Source: Paenibacillus sp. NAIST15-1
GTDB taxonomy: Bacteria; Bacillota; Bacilli; Paenibacillales; Paenibacillaceae
Reading direction: 5' to 3'
Assembly (NCBI RefSeq): GCF_001894745.1
Contig: NZ_BBYF01000002.1
Location: 434,001-498,000 of the forward strand
DNA length: 64,000 bases
The notes below the pieces were generated by a model that worked only from the letters and a program-made list of their open reading frames with translations, did not search any database and had not been told where the DNA came from. Below are positions 1 through 9,341 of the stretch, piece by piece. Made by a program: the position numbers and the translations under genes. Position 1 is the stretch's first letter. Each line of letters starts with the position of its first letter.

Positions 1-88
1 AGCTGGCGTACTTATATTCTCTGTTTGTTTTCAGTCGGTTTGTGTTATCGCATCGTTTGTCTAGTGATTTGTTCATGATTCACCTGCT

Positions 89-1537
89 TTAGTATTGTTT
101 CATCTTGGTACGAATCCGTGGGTCAATGAAGGCGTACATAATATCCACCGCTAAATTGACCAGTGATATCGTAATCGCCGTGTAGACAACACCTCCCATA
201 ATGGCGGGAATATCCGGAATGAACTGCTTATCGATGATATAACTGCCGATACCGCTAATATTGAACACCTTCTCCGTAACAGCAGCTCCTCCAAGCATTG
301 CTCCAAATTGCAATCCCACTACCGTCAGAATCGGAATGAGGGCATTTCTTACAGCATGCCGGAGCAGTACCTGCCGTTTGCGCAGCCCCTTCGCTCTAGC
401 AGTTAAGATGTAGTCCTCATGAATCACCTCAAGAGTAGAAGCGCGGGTCATGCGGGCTACGGATGCTGTCAATCCTGTTCCAAGTACAATGACCGGCATA
501 ATGACAGACAGCCAATTATTCGGATTATAGGTTGCAGGCAGCCATTTCAGATGAATGGAGAAGTTAAGAATGAAGACCAGTCCCTGCCAAAAGTTAGGTA
601 TCGATAAACCAAGCAATGCGATAAAGATGAACGTATAATCGAACAATGTATTAGGTCGTGTTGCAGAAATGATGCCGATCGGCAGTGCAATGAGGAGAGC
701 AAGTGCAAGTGAAATAATTGTTAGCGTTAACGTAATTGGAAATTTGGCTGCGATGGCAGTTGATACTTCTTCGTTGCCTGCAAATGAACTGCCTAAATCA
801 AATGTGGCGATGCCTCTTAATGTGTTCCACAGTTGAATGAAAAAGGGTTGATCCAAGCCGTGCATCTTATTGAACGCCTCGATCTGCTCCGCTGTCGCCG
901 TTTCTCCCAAAATATTAACTGCAGGATGGAATGGGGACAGCTTCAATATGGTGAATACGACAATAGAGACCCCGATAATTACAAGCAGACTCATCATCAA
1001 TCGCTCAAATATGTATTTGAGATATGCGTTGTAATACAAGAGCACAAGCAGATACATCGGAAATCCGGGAAGTAAGGTCAAGATGATAAACAGCGGGTGT
1101 CGAAGCAAGGCTTGAAAGGTACCAGAGTAGGTAGTGCGTCTATGGAGTCGTTGGTCAAGCATTTTAATGGTATGTTCATGTACGGCTTGGCGGAATTGTT
1201 CTTCAGTCAACTTGTGAACCTGGCGATTGAACTGGAGATTGTCTATGTTCTCACCGAAGAAGCGATGCTTGCAGCGTAGTTGATCCTCGAAGTCGGCTTG
1301 AAGCTTCTCTTTGTAACCGGAAGCGAGGAGTTCCTGCGTGACCAAATCTCGTGCCGCTTGGACGTTATCATCCCTTCGTTTAACCTGATAGATAATGTAT
1401 GCCGCAAGGTGGACAGGCAAGCCGAGCAGTATGGCAAGGCGTGCATAGATTGGGTTCAGGCTCAACTTTGTATAGCTGTGGCTGATTGTCTCTGTCCATT
1501 TTGGAAGCCTAGGCGCTTCAGTATATTCCATTTGCAT
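89..1537 (-). CDS. Peptide/nickel-type ABC transporter permease with long N-terminal extension
   Basis: Membrane permease of the DppB/OppB family, which forms the channel of oligopeptide or nickel importers. The C-terminal part (about residues 170-480) has the multiple hydrophobic segments of the family and an EAA-type loop at residues 380-402 (ARAKGLRKRQ...) that docks on the ATPase. The protein has 482 residues, against the usual 305-340. The excess is an N-terminal block of about 160 residues with a hydrophobic stretch near residues 35-50, a charged region rich in Gln/Glu/Arg, and a second hydrophobic stretch near 145-170. The start follows AAGGAGGTG by 10 bases. It is divergent from the double ATPase at 1664, so the two probably form one transporter with partners left of the window. 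The substrate cannot be told from sequence. Confidence 0.9.
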   Translation of the reverse strand: MQMEYTEAPRLPKWTETISHSYTKLSLNPIYARLAILLGLPVHLAAYIIYQVKRRDDNVQAARDLVTQELLASGYKEKLQADFEDQLRCKHRFFGENIDNLQFNRQVHKLTEEQFRQAVHEHTIKMLDQRLHRRTTYSGTFQALLRHPLFIILTLLPGFPMYLLVLLYYNAYLKYIFERLMMSLLVIIGVSIVVFTILKLSPFHPAVNILGETATAEQIEAFNKMHGLDQPFFIQLWNTLRGIATFDLGSSFAGNEEVSTAIAAKFPITLTLTIISLALALLIALPIGIISATRPNTLFDYTFIFIALLGLSIPNFWQGLVFILNFSIHLKWLPATYNPNNWLSVIMPVIVLGTGLTASVARMTRASTLEVIHEDYILTARAKGLRKRQVLLRHAVRNALIPILTVVGLQFGAMLGGAAVTEKVFNISGIGSYIIDKQFIPDIPAIMGGVVYTAITISLVNLAVDIMYAFIDPRIRTKMKQY

Positions 1538-1587
1538 GTAGTATAAGCACCTCCTTCACTTTTAATTTGTATAATTCCGATGGATAT

Positions 1588-1615
1588 AGTATATTTTATT
1601 TCAAGGTTTTGTCAA
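1588..1615 (-). promoter_or_regulatory. Candidate sigma-A promoter for the ABC permease
   Basis: On the minus strand a perfect -35 TTGACA (1610-1615) and a -10 TATACT (1588-1593) are separated by 16 bases, 51 bases upstream of the permease start. The spacing and position fit a housekeeping promoter. Confidence 0.55.
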
Positions 1616-1663
1616 GAACTGTTAGCAAACCTATTCATCACTACGATAGACGGGGGAACGGGC

Positions 1664-3397
1664 ATGGAGCATATCCTTCAAGTTCAGGATTTATCGGTAG
1701 CATTTCAGAATCGGGAGCAAGAGATTCAAGCGGTTCGAGGCGTAAGCTTCGTGGTCAACCCAGGCGAGACTCTCGGAATTGTGGGCGAATCAGGGAGTGG
1801 CAAGAGTGTTACAGCACGATCCATCATGCGCTTGCTGCCTTCATCGATAGCATCAAAGCAGAGAGGTACGATTAGTTTCTTAGGTGAGGACGTGGCGCGT
1901 TATTCAGAGTCCGACATGGAGAATATTCGTGGGCGTCACATCGGGATGATTTTTCAAGATCCAATGACTTCGTTGAATCCAACGATGAGCATTGGAAGTC
2001 AAATTGCAGAGAGCTTAATCAAGCATCAGGATATGACAGCTGCACAGGCAAAGGCGGAAGCGATCAACATGTTGAAGATGGTTGGGATCCGCAATAGTGA
2101 AGTGCGTTATTCTCACTATCCTCATGAATGCTCAGGCGGCATGCGCCAAAGAGTAATGATAGCTATCGCCCTTGCCTGCAGGCCGGCACTCCTCATTGCA
2201 GATGAACCGACAACTGCACTGGATGTTACAATTCAGGCGCAAATCTTGAATGTTATGAAGCATATGCAGAGAGAATTTGGTACTTCAATCATTCTCATTA
2301 CGCATGACCTTGGTGTCGTTGCAGGGATGTGTGATCGCGTGCTCGTCATGAAGGAAGGAGAGATTGTGGAGGAAGGCCCGACCGTAGAGCTATTCGCCAA
2401 TCCACAACATCCATATACGCTAAAATTATTGAACGCGCTTCCCCGATTACATGAGAAGAAGGTGAAGTCTGCCCCATTCGTTCGTCCTCGGTCAACTGAT
2501 CAACGTCCATTGCTGGAGGTTCGTTCCTTAAAGCAGCATTTTGATTTGGGCAAAGGGAATATCGTAAAGGCAGTTAACGATATCAGCTTCTATATCCAAG
2601 AGGGGGAGACGCTTGGCGTCGTGGGAGAATCCGGCTGCGGCAAATCAACAACAGGAAGAGCGATATTGCGCCTGTATGAGCCAACTGGTGGTGATGTGCT
2701 GTATCAGGGCATGTCGGTAAACCGATTGTCAGCACAGGAGATGAAAATCGTTCGCAGGCATATGCAAATGATCTTTCAGGATCCGTACGCGTCATTGAAT
2801 CCGAGATGGAAGGTTATCGATCTGATCGGTGAAGCGCTGGATGTTCACCGATTGGTCTCAAGCAAGCAAGAGCGGAAGAAGCGGGTAGAGGAGCTGCTCG
2901 ATATGGTTGGGCTAGAGCCATCTCATGCTATGCGTTATCCGCATGAATTCTCTGGAGGGCAGCGTCAGCGCATCGGAATCGCTAGAGCGCTTGCGGTAGA
3001 ACCGAAATTCATTGTGTGTGACGAACCACTATCAGCGCTTGATGTATCGATACAAGCCCAAATTGTGCAGCTGATGCAGGAGCTTCAGCAAAATCTTGGC
3101 TTAACCTACTTGTTCATTGCACATGACCTGTCTATGGTCAAGCATATTAGTGATCGGGTAGCTGTGATGTATCGCGGCAAAATCGTAGAGCTGGCAGAAA
3201 GCGAAGTATTGTATTCGAACCCGCAGCATGCGTATACGAAGTCATTATTAGCCGCAATTCCTGTACCAGATCCGCAGATCGAAATGCAGAAGCCACGTGC
3301 ATTCATGGAAGAATTGGGGGAATCCGATCCGTATCAGCTGGATCGTTCCCGATTGGTCGAGGTTGCCTCGGGTCACTGGGTGTCCATTCCTTCGTAG
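1664..3397 (+). CDS. Fused double ABC ATPase of a peptide transporter (DppD-DppF type)
   Basis: Two ABC ATPase domains in one 577-residue chain, equivalent to DppD plus DppF joined, which would power a peptide/nickel-type importer at the inner face of the membrane. Domain 1 has Walker A GESGSGKS at residues 41-48, signature SGGMRQR and Walker B with DEPTTALD. Domain 2 has Walker [10 protein letters not shown], signature SGGQRQR and DEPLSALD. Each domain is followed by the oligopeptide-transporter C-terminal extension (NPQHPYT and NPQHAYT motifs). The start at 1664 follows GGGGGAACGGGC. An upstream ATG at 1580 lacks a ribosome site and would add 28 unrelated residues. The gene is divergent from the permease at 89-1537 and is followed by a strong hairpin. 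Confidence 0.93.
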   Translation: MEHILQVQDLSVAFQNREQEIQAVRGVSFVVNPGETLGIVGESGSGKSVTARSIMRLLPSSIASKQRGTISFLGEDVARYSESDMENIRGRHIGMIFQDPMTSLNPTMSIGSQIAESLIKHQDMTAAQAKAEAINMLKMVGIRNSEVRYSHYPHECSGGMRQRVMIAIALACRPALLIADEPTTALDVTIQAQILNVMKHMQREFGTSIILITHDLGVVAGMCDRVLVMKEGEIVEEGPTVELFANPQHPYTLKLLNALPRLHEKKVKSAPFVRPRSTDQRPLLEVRSLKQHFDLGKGNIVKAVNDISFYIQEGETLGVVGESGCGKSTTGRAILRLYEPTGGDVLYQGMSVNRLSAQEMKIVRRHMQMIFQDPYASLNPRWKVIDLIGEALDVHRLVSSKQERKKRVEELLDMVGLEPSHAMRYPHEFSGGQRQRIGIARALAVEPKFIVCDEPLSALDVSIQAQIVQLMQELQQNLGLTYLFIAHDLSMVKHISDRVAVMYRGKIVELAESEVLYSNPQHAYTKSLLAAIPVPDPQIEMQKPRAFMEELGESDPYQLDRSRLVEVASGHWVSIPS

Positions 3398-3433
3398 GTC
3401 AAGCATATATGGGATATTTGACAATAATAACAA

Positions 3434-3480
3434 AAAAGCTCCTGTATCAGAACGCAAGTTGGTTCTGGTACAGGAGCTTT
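3434..3480. terminator. Bidirectional intrinsic terminator
   Basis: A long inverted repeat (AAAGCTCCTGTATCAGAAC with GGTTCTGGTACAGGAGCTTT) lies between the converging double ATPase and carbonic anhydrase genes. The T-run is best on the minus strand (TTTTTTG). Confidence 0.8.
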
Positions 3481-3501
3481 GCCCGTGTCTATGTAACGGG
3501 A

Positions 3502-4122
3502 TTATCGAGTAGCAGAGGGTGAATGCTGCCCATGCCCTGGTTCGGTATCTTTATCTTCCAAGAAGCGATATCCGTCTGCAACCCATTCCAATGCCCCCGT
3601 ATCTGGATGGATGACCATGCCATGCACAGGTACGTCAGAAGGAAGAAGCGGGTGCTTGCGCAGCACTTGTACGCTGTTCATTACCCCTTCATGGACATCA
3701 TTGAAGCCTCGCAGCCAGTGGTGCAGCTTAATGCCGGAGTTCGTCAGCGTATCCAGAACAACATCTTCAACGCCGCGCTTTTTGGCCTTGTCGATAATTT
3801 GTTGAGAGTTCAAGCCAGTCATCCCGCAGCCATAGTGTCCGATAACGATAACCTCATCGGCTTCCAGTTCATAAATAGCGACAAGCACACTGCGCACAAC
3901 ACTTCCGAATGGCTGTGAAATGATTGCACCTGCGTTTTTAATAATTTTTACGTCGCCATTTCGCAAATTCATTGCTTTTGGAAGGAGCTCGACGAGTCGA
4001 GTATCCATGCATGTGATAATGACCATTTTCTTGTCGGGGAATTTGTCAGTCAAGTACTGTTCATATTCGCGTTTCTCGACGAATTCACGGTTGAAATCTA
4101 AAATGTTGGACATGTTGGACAT
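3502..4122 (-). CDS. Beta-class carbonic anhydrase
   Basis: Zinc enzyme interconverting CO2 and bicarbonate in the cytoplasm. The 206-residue protein carries the beta-class zinc and active-site signature: TCMDTRL (Cys and the Asp-Arg dyad) near residues 36-42 and GHYGCGM (His and Cys ligands) further on. The start at 4122 is preceded by AAGGGAGGG with good spacing; a longer frame upstream lacks this. It lies 28 bases downstream of the HesB-like gene and is probably cotranscribed with it. The C-terminal tail is short and polar. Confidence 0.9.
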   Translation of the reverse strand: MSNMSNILDFNREFVEKREYEQYLTDKFPDKKMVIITCMDTRLVELLPKAMNLRNGDVKIIKNAGAIISQPFGSVVRSVLVAIYELEADEVIVIGHYGCGMTGLNSQQIIDKAKKRGVEDVVLDTLTNSGIKLHHWLRGFNDVHEGVMNSVQVLRKHPLLPSDVPVHGMVIHPDTGALEWVADGYRFLEDKDTEPGHGQHSPSATR

Positions 4123-4150
4123 GTTTTTCCCTCCCTTGCATGTTGACGCT

Positions 4151-4495
4151 TCATTTGTTGTCACGTCGATCCTTGCATGCGACATGTGTTGAATAAATTT
4201 GTTGTGCACTGCTCAGCTTGTAAAAGCCGCCTGTCCCCGATACATCAAGGTTCAATTTCTCATCAAAAAACACCATGTGATGCCGGTTCATGTAGATGTC
4301 AAGCGGGGCATTGCTTTGCAGCTGCACGTCATCTGCGTCAGCCTGCGGGGCGATCCATATGGCGGGCACGCCGTTGACGGCGCAGCCGCAGCCTTCCGTA
4401 TCGTGTACAAGCTTGATAATTCCGCCATCTGCGGAGCTGAGACGCTGCTTGAGCTGCTCTTCGGCAGCTTCAGTCACTTGAATCCAAATTGACAT
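4151..4495 (-). CDS. HesB/YqkB-like iron-sulfur cluster biosynthesis family protein
   Basis: A 114-residue protein with the HesB-like fold: an N-terminal helix rich in Gln/Glu, then IKLVHDTEGCGCAVNG with a CxC pair. This resembles Bacillus YqkB more than the canonical A-type carriers, which have three conserved cysteines. The start at 4495 is chosen because AAAGGAGCAG precedes it; the longer frame from 4564 has no ribosome site. It lies immediately upstream of the carbonic anhydrase on the same strand, so an operon is likely. Function is inferred from family only. Confidence 0.8.
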   Translation of the reverse strand: MSIWIQVTEAAEEQLKQRLSSADGGIIKLVHDTEGCGCAVNGVPAIWIAPQADADDVQLQSNAPLDIYMNRHHMVFFDEKLNLDVSGTGGFYKLSSAQQIYSTHVACKDRRDNK

Positions 4496-4666
4496 CGAAT
4501 CTGCTCCTTTATGGCTTGACATGTTCGAGTAAGTGTACAAATAGCAATGTAACAATGATTCCAAAATACGAATCGTTATTCACAATCGCTTTCGAATGTT
4601 GATTATATCGTTTTCACCGCGTATCATCAAGAAGGAAGACTATACATAATTCGAGGTGAAATAGGC

Positions 4667-6184
4667 ATGAATGCGCAAAATGAGGCAATCTTGCAGAAAT
4701 TTCGGGATATAACAACGAAACTGAAAAGTTATGGTGAAGCATTAAGCATTTTGCATTGGGATCTGCGTACAGGTGCTCCACGCAAGGGGGCTGAACAGCG
4801 TTCTAAAACAATCGGAGCATTGTCCGAGGATATGTTCAAGCTGTCCGTATCGGATGAGATGGGAGAATGTTTGGATGCATTGGAGCAGGCTGATGTATTC
4901 GGCGAACTGTCCGATGCAGATCGTAAAATGGTTACAGATGCGCGTAAGGAATACAACCGCAGCCGCAAAATTCCTCCCAAGCTGTATCAAGAATATGTCG
5001 TATTAACCTCGCATGCAGAGACGATGTGGGAGGAAGCGAAGGAAAAGGCTGATTTTGAAATGTTCGCTCCGTATTTGCGTGACATCGTAGCGAAGACGCA
5101 GCAATTGATCGACTATTGGGGCGTGAAGGACACGCGCTATGACACGCTGCTTGATATGTATGAGCCAGGGATGACGGTGGAGAAGCTGGATGCCATCTTT
5201 GGTAAACTGAAAGAAGGTCTTGTTCCGCTTGTACATGCTGTACAGGAGAAAGATGAACAGCCAGCGTATGAGTTCTTGCATCGTGATTACGCAATTGAGC
5301 AGCAGAAGGAAATCAGCCTGTATTTGCTGAAGGAAATGGGCTACGACTTCGAGGCTGGACGCTTGGATGAGAGCGTTCACCCATTTATGATCGGGTTGAA
5401 CTCAGGCGATGTTCGTATTACGACGCATTATAAGAAGGATGATGCGGCGAGTGCGATATTCAGTTCTTTGCACGAAGGTGGCCATGCCTTGTATGAGCAG
5501 AACATTACTAAGGAATTCGATGGCACTCCATTGTCAACCGGAACATCGATGGGCATTCACGAATCGCAATCCCGATTCTGGGAGAACATGATCGGCCGCA
5601 GCCGTCCGTTCTGGAATCGTTACTACGGGGAATTGCAGCGTCTGTTCCCAGAGCAATTGAACGAAGTGGAAGTTGATACCTTCTACCGTGCAATTAACCG
5701 GGTAGAACCTTCCTTAATCCGTACGGATGCAGATGAAGTGACGTACAATTTGCATATCATAATCCGTTATGAGATCGAGAAGATGCTGTTCAATGAGAAT
5801 CTGCCTGTTGAGGAGCTTCCTCGCGTGTGGAATGAGAAATATGAGTCTTATTTGGGCGTGCGTCCGAGCCATGCTGGAGAAGGGGTCTTGCAGGATGTGC
5901 ACTGGTCAGGCGGCGGATTCGGCTACTTCCCATCGTATTCCCTTGGCAACATGTATGCCGCTCAAATGATGCATACGATGGAAAGCGCGCTTCCTAACTT
6001 AGAGACCCTCGTTGAAAATGGCCAGTTGGAGCCAATTAAGCAATGGTTGACGGAACAAGTGTATCAATACGGGAAGCTTTTGACTCCATCCGAGATCATT
6101 ATGAAGGTAACTGGAGAGGCATTGAACCCGCAATATCTGGTCGATTATTTGACGAAGAAGACGAATGAAGTTTACGGCATGTAA
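4667..6184 (+). CDS. Carboxypeptidase M32 family metallopeptidase
   Basis: Cytoplasmic zinc carboxypeptidase of the M32 (thermostable carboxypeptidase 1) family, 505 residues, the family's usual length. The zinc site HEGGH is visible within SLHEGGHALYEQ at about residues 268-272, followed by the M32-type HESQSRFWEN and the region with GTSMGIHES. The start follows GAGGTG by 8 bases. It is a single-gene unit divergent from the HesB-like gene and is followed by an intrinsic terminator. Confidence 0.95.
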   Translation: MNAQNEAILQKFRDITTKLKSYGEALSILHWDLRTGAPRKGAEQRSKTIGALSEDMFKLSVSDEMGECLDALEQADVFGELSDADRKMVTDARKEYNRSRKIPPKLYQEYVVLTSHAETMWEEAKEKADFEMFAPYLRDIVAKTQQLIDYWGVKDTRYDTLLDMYEPGMTVEKLDAIFGKLKEGLVPLVHAVQEKDEQPAYEFLHRDYAIEQQKEISLYLLKEMGYDFEAGRLDESVHPFMIGLNSGDVRITTHYKKDDAASAIFSSLHEGGHALYEQNITKEFDGTPLSTGTSMGIHESQSRFWENMIGRSRPFWNRYYGELQRLFPEQLNEVEVDTFYRAINRVEPSLIRTDADEVTYNLHIIIRYEIEKMLFNENLPVEELPRVWNEKYESYLGVRPSHAGEGVLQDVHWSGGGFGYFPSYSLGNMYAAQMMHTMESALPNLETLVENGQLEPIKQWLTEQVYQYGKLLTPSEIIMKVTGEALNPQYLVDYLTKKTNEVYGM

Positions 6185-6207
6185 CCGAATCAATTTTGAA
6201 TGTAGAA

Positions 6208-6236
6208 CGCAGTCCCGGATGGGGCTGCGTTTTTTT
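6208..6236 (+). terminator. Intrinsic terminator after the M32 carboxypeptidase
   Basis: Nine-base-pair stem CGCAGTCCC/GGGGCTGCG with a four-base loop, followed by seven T. Confidence 0.9.
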
Positions 6237-6495
6237 ATGATTTATGCTACTCATTCGGCGGCAGGGAGCACCTCAATCGCAACGATGGAGGATAAGCTTT
6301 TTTCAAGCGTTGCCATTTGATTAGGGTCGGGCGAATAACCATTTCAGTAATGGATGCATACAATGCAATAACCGAACAACAGGGCAGGTTCAATTAGGTA
6401 AGAGTTTACGCGATTATGGGTCGAGCAGATTGACTCAGAAGAGTACGAACAGGTTCCATGGTATACCCATTCCAGATAAGGAGGACAGATATCGG
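6237..6495. other. Intergenic region with no recognisable gene
   Basis: About 260 bases between a terminator and the lipoprotein gene. I looked for a TPP riboswitch or T-box that would hint at the transporter's substrate and saw none. A short open stretch on the minus strand ending near 6250 could be a gene remnant, but it has no start or ribosome site. Confidence 0.4.
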
Positions 6496-7500
6496 ATGAG
6501 ACACAAGTGGCGAATAGGTACCTTGGCCATCGTAGTTTTTGCTGTGCTGGTGCTTAGTGCATGTGGTTCAAGCAGTGATTTAGTGAAGATCAAGGTAGGA
6601 GAAGTGACGCGCTCTGTATTCTATGCCCCTGAGTATGTGGCGCTTGGCAAGGAATTCTTCAAGGAGGAAGGACTGGACGTTGATCTACAGACGACTTCTG
6701 GCGGAGATAAGACAATGACAGCGCTGCTCTCAGGGGGAATTGATGTAGCGCTTGTTGGCTCAGAGACGTCCATCTATGTTGCACAGCAGGGGGCTGAGGA
6801 TCCGGTTATTAATTTTGCGCAGCTCACGCAAACAGATGGCACGTTCCTCGTTGCCCGTGAGAAAAAGGACGGCTTCGATTGGGATCAACTGAAGGGAAGT
6901 ACATTCCTCGGACAGCGCAAGGGCGGAATGCCTCAGATGGCAGGGGAATTTACGCTGAAGAAGCATGGCATTGATCCACACAAAGACCTGCAGCTCATTC
7001 AGAATATTGATTTCGCCAATATTGCGTCAGCATTCGCTTCAGGGACTGGCGAATATGTACAGCTATTCGAGCCGCAGGCTTCTATTTTTGAGAAAGAAGG
7101 CAAGGGGGTTGTTGTCGCCTCATTCGGTGTAGAGAGCGGCAAGCTTCCTTATACGGCCTTCATGTCTAAGCAGAGCTATATCTCTAAGAACAAGGATGCT
7201 GTACAGAAGTTCACGAATGCGATCTATAAAGCGCAGCAATGGGTAGAGAAGCAGTCCGCTGAAGAGATTACCGATGTTATTCTGCCATTCTTCAAGGATG
7301 CTGACCGGGATATTGTCGCAAGTGCGGTTAAGCGGTATAAGGAACAACAATCGTATGCCGCAGATCCAGTCCTGGATGAGCAGGAATGGAACAATCTGCT
7401 GGATGTGCTAGATTCGGCAGGGGAGTTGAAATCTCGTGTACATCACGAGCAGATCGTTACGAATGAATTTGCCGAGAAAGCGATAAAGCTGGTGAAATGA
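6496..7500 (+). CDS. NitT/TauT-type ABC transporter substrate-binding lipoprotein
   Basis: A 334-residue extracytoplasmic solute-binding protein of the SsuA/NMT1 class. The first residues form a lipoprotein signal peptide with lipobox LSAC, so the mature protein starts at Cys and is tethered to the membrane. The body begins with the family pattern FYAPEYVALGKEFFKEEGLDV and contains the GGDKTMTALLSGGIDVALVG segment. The start at 6496 lies 11 bases after AAGGAGG and gives a clean signal peptide; a longer frame from 6430 would bury it. It is the first gene of a three-gene importer operon. Substrates of this class include sulfonates, nitrate and pyrimidine precursors of thiamine, and the sequence does not decide between them. 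Confidence 0.88.
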   Translation: MRHKWRIGTLAIVVFAVLVLSACGSSSDLVKIKVGEVTRSVFYAPEYVALGKEFFKEEGLDVDLQTTSGGDKTMTALLSGGIDVALVGSETSIYVAQQGAEDPVINFAQLTQTDGTFLVAREKKDGFDWDQLKGSTFLGQRKGGMPQMAGEFTLKKHGIDPHKDLQLIQNIDFANIASAFASGTGEYVQLFEPQASIFEKEGKGVVVASFGVESGKLPYTAFMSKQSYISKNKDAVQKFTNAIYKAQQWVEKQSAEEITDVILPFFKDADRDIVASAVKRYKEQQSYAADPVLDEQEWNNLLDVLDSAGELKSRVHHEQIVTNEFAEKAIKLVK

Positions 7501-7538
7501 CGGATGCCCATAACGCTCATTCGAAGGGAGGCGCCTCA

Positions 7539-8339
7539 ATGATACCTGCAGTAGAGCTATCCCGTGTGACTCATGTCTATGTGACAGATCGAGAAGCGAA
7601 GCTGGCAGTAAATGAACTAACCGCTTCCATCATGCCGGGCGAGTTCGTTAGTCTGGTTGGGCCGAGCGGCTGCGGCAAGACAACAATACTATCCATTATC
7701 GCTGGCCTGATGAAGCCAACCTACGGATATGTAAATGTATATGGTCAGCGAGTGAGCGGTACCTCATCTCATGTCGGCTATATGCTTCAACAGGACTATC
7801 TCTTCCCTTGGAGATCGATTCTTGACAATGCATGCATGGGGCTGGAACTGACAAAACAGTTAACCCCTGAGATGAAGGAGAGAGTTGTTCAGCTGCTTAA
7901 CGGAATGGGACTCGAAGGGACAGAGAAGCTGTATCCTCATCAACTGTCCGGCGGAATGAGGCAGCGTGTTGCACTGGTCAGGACGCTTGCGACGGAACCG
8001 GAGCTTATGCTGCTGGATGAACCCTTCTCTGCCTTGGATTACCAGACGAAGCTGCAATTGGAGGATTTGGTCGTGGAAACTTTGCGTCTACGAAATAAGA
8101 CGGCCATTCTCGTTACCCACGATCTGTCAGAGGCAATAGCCGTTAGTGATCGGGTGATTGTGTTGAACCGTGATCCAGGCAGCATTCGGCGAACATTCGT
8201 CATACCAGAGTCAATCCGCAACTCCCAACCCTTCTATGCACGTGAGCAGGAAGGATTCAATGATCTGTTCCATGACTTGTGGAAGGAACTTGAGGCGTCA
8301 GATCGGAGGGAAAGCAATGAGCCGACATTCGGATCTTGA
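7539..8339 (+). CDS. NitT/TauT-type ABC transporter ATP-binding protein
   Basis: A 266-residue ATPase of the SsuB/TauB class. It contains Walker A GPSGCGKTT, a Q-loop in MLQQDYLFPWRS (the FPWR motif is typical of this class), signature LSGGMRQR, Walker B LMLLDEPFSALD and the H-loop VTHD. The start at 7539 is preceded by AAGGGAGG with seven bases of spacing. An ATG at 7497 overlaps the stop of the lipoprotein gene but lacks such a site. The end overlaps the permease start by 23 bases, consistent with translational coupling. Confidence 0.9.
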   Translation: MIPAVELSRVTHVYVTDREAKLAVNELTASIMPGEFVSLVGPSGCGKTTILSIIAGLMKPTYGYVNVYGQRVSGTSSHVGYMLQQDYLFPWRSILDNACMGLELTKQLTPEMKERVVQLLNGMGLEGTEKLYPHQLSGGMRQRVALVRTLATEPELMLLDEPFSALDYQTKLQLEDLVVETLRLRNKTAILVTHDLSEAIAVSDRVIVLNRDPGSIRRTFVIPESIRNSQPFYAREQEGFNDLFHDLWKELEASDRRESNEPTFGS

Positions 8340-9174
8340 TGATTCACCGCCCATACCCCATCCCTCAGATAATACGAAGGAGCTAGTAGCATCGACCTAT
8401 GCGCAATATCGCGCACGCAGACGTGCACTGTCAACATCAGTTACGGTGACACAGCTAATCATTCTAATCTCCTGTATAGCGCTCTGGGAGCTAGCAGGCC
8501 GACTGAAGTGGATCGATGTTCTGTTATTCAGTTATCCGAGCAAGGTAGGCGCGCAAATTGTGCAGGATGTCATGAACGGTTCCATTTGGCCCCATTTAGG
8601 GATGACAGTAGGTGAGACGATTGTAGGCTTTGTACTCGGTACTGTTTTCGGCACTCTGCTTGCCGTGCTCATTTGGTGGTCAGAATTTCTTGCGCGAGTG
8701 CTAGATCCGTACATGGTTGTCTTCAACAGCATGCCGAAAGTTGCGCTTGGCCCCTTGTTCATCGTCGGGTTTGGAGCGGGATTTACAGCCATTGTGGCTA
8801 CCACTTTATCCATCACCGTAATCATAACAACCATTGTTGTGTACAATAGCTTTCGGGAAGTCGATCCAAATTACATCAAGGTTGTCCGTGTATTTGGGGG
8901 CGGGAAGCGGACGATATTTCGCAAGGTCGTTCTGCCGGCCTCATTTCCTGCGATCGTGTCCACGCTGAAGGTGAATGTCGGGCTTGCATGGGTAGGTGTA
9001 ATTGTTGGTGAATTTCTTGTATCCAAGGTAGGGCTTGGATATTTGATTATATATGGATTTCAAGTGTTTAATTTTACACTGGTTATGTCATCGCTTGTCA
9101 TTATCGCAATTGTGGCTACACTAATGTATAAAGCAGTTGCGTTCGTAGAGCGGAAAATCGTGAATCGTACGTAA
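8317..9174 (+). CDS. NitT/TauT-type ABC transporter permease
   Basis: A 285-residue membrane permease of the SsuC/TauC family. It has a polar N-terminal tail of about 45 residues, then about six hydrophobic segments, with the cytoplasmic EAA loop at VDPNYIKVVRVFGGGKRTIF and the NVGLAWVGVIVGEF motif. The start is supported by GGAGGGAAAGCA before ATG 8317. It completes the three-gene transporter and is followed by an intrinsic terminator. Confidence 0.9.
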   Translation: MSRHSDLDDSPPIPHPSDNTKELVASTYAQYRARRRALSTSVTVTQLIILISCIALWELAGRLKWIDVLLFSYPSKVGAQIVQDVMNGSIWPHLGMTVGETIVGFVLGTVFGTLLAVLIWWSEFLARVLDPYMVVFNSMPKVALGPLFIVGFGAGFTAIVATTLSITVIITTIVVYNSFREVDPNYIKVVRVFGGGKRTIFRKVVLPASFPAIVSTLKVNVGLAWVGVIVGEFLVSKVGLGYLIIYGFQVFNFTLVMSSLVIIAIVATLMYKAVAFVERKIVNRT

Positions 9175-9221
9175 TCCGTATATGTTCTCGTGGTTTGCCG
9201 AAGTGTATATGGAGTGACAGG

Positions 9222-9253
9222 GGAATGCCAATGAATGGCATTCCTCTTTTTTT
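9222..9253 (+). terminator. Intrinsic terminator of the NitT/TauT-type operon
   Basis: Stem GGAATGCCA/TGGCATTCC (9222-9230 and 9236-9244) followed by CTCTTTTTTT. Confidence 0.9.
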
Positions 9254-9280
9254 GCAACACGACATCCGAGTCGATATAAT
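9252..9280 (+). promoter_or_regulatory. Candidate sigma-A promoter for the ArAE-like gene
   Basis: TTGCAA (9252-9257) and a perfect TATAAT (9275-9280) are separated by 17 bases, directly after the terminator T-run and 61 bases before the chosen start of the next gene. Confidence 0.6.
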
Positions 9281-9341
9281 GAACATGTATCATAAGAAGA
9301 TAACATTACATAAGGGTCTCATTGAAGGAGCGTACTCGCAC

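Noticed and set aside
6237-6495. TPP riboswitch or T-box leader before the NitT/TauT-type transporter
   Set aside because: No CTGAGA core, no T-box sequence and no terminator/antiterminator pair was found.
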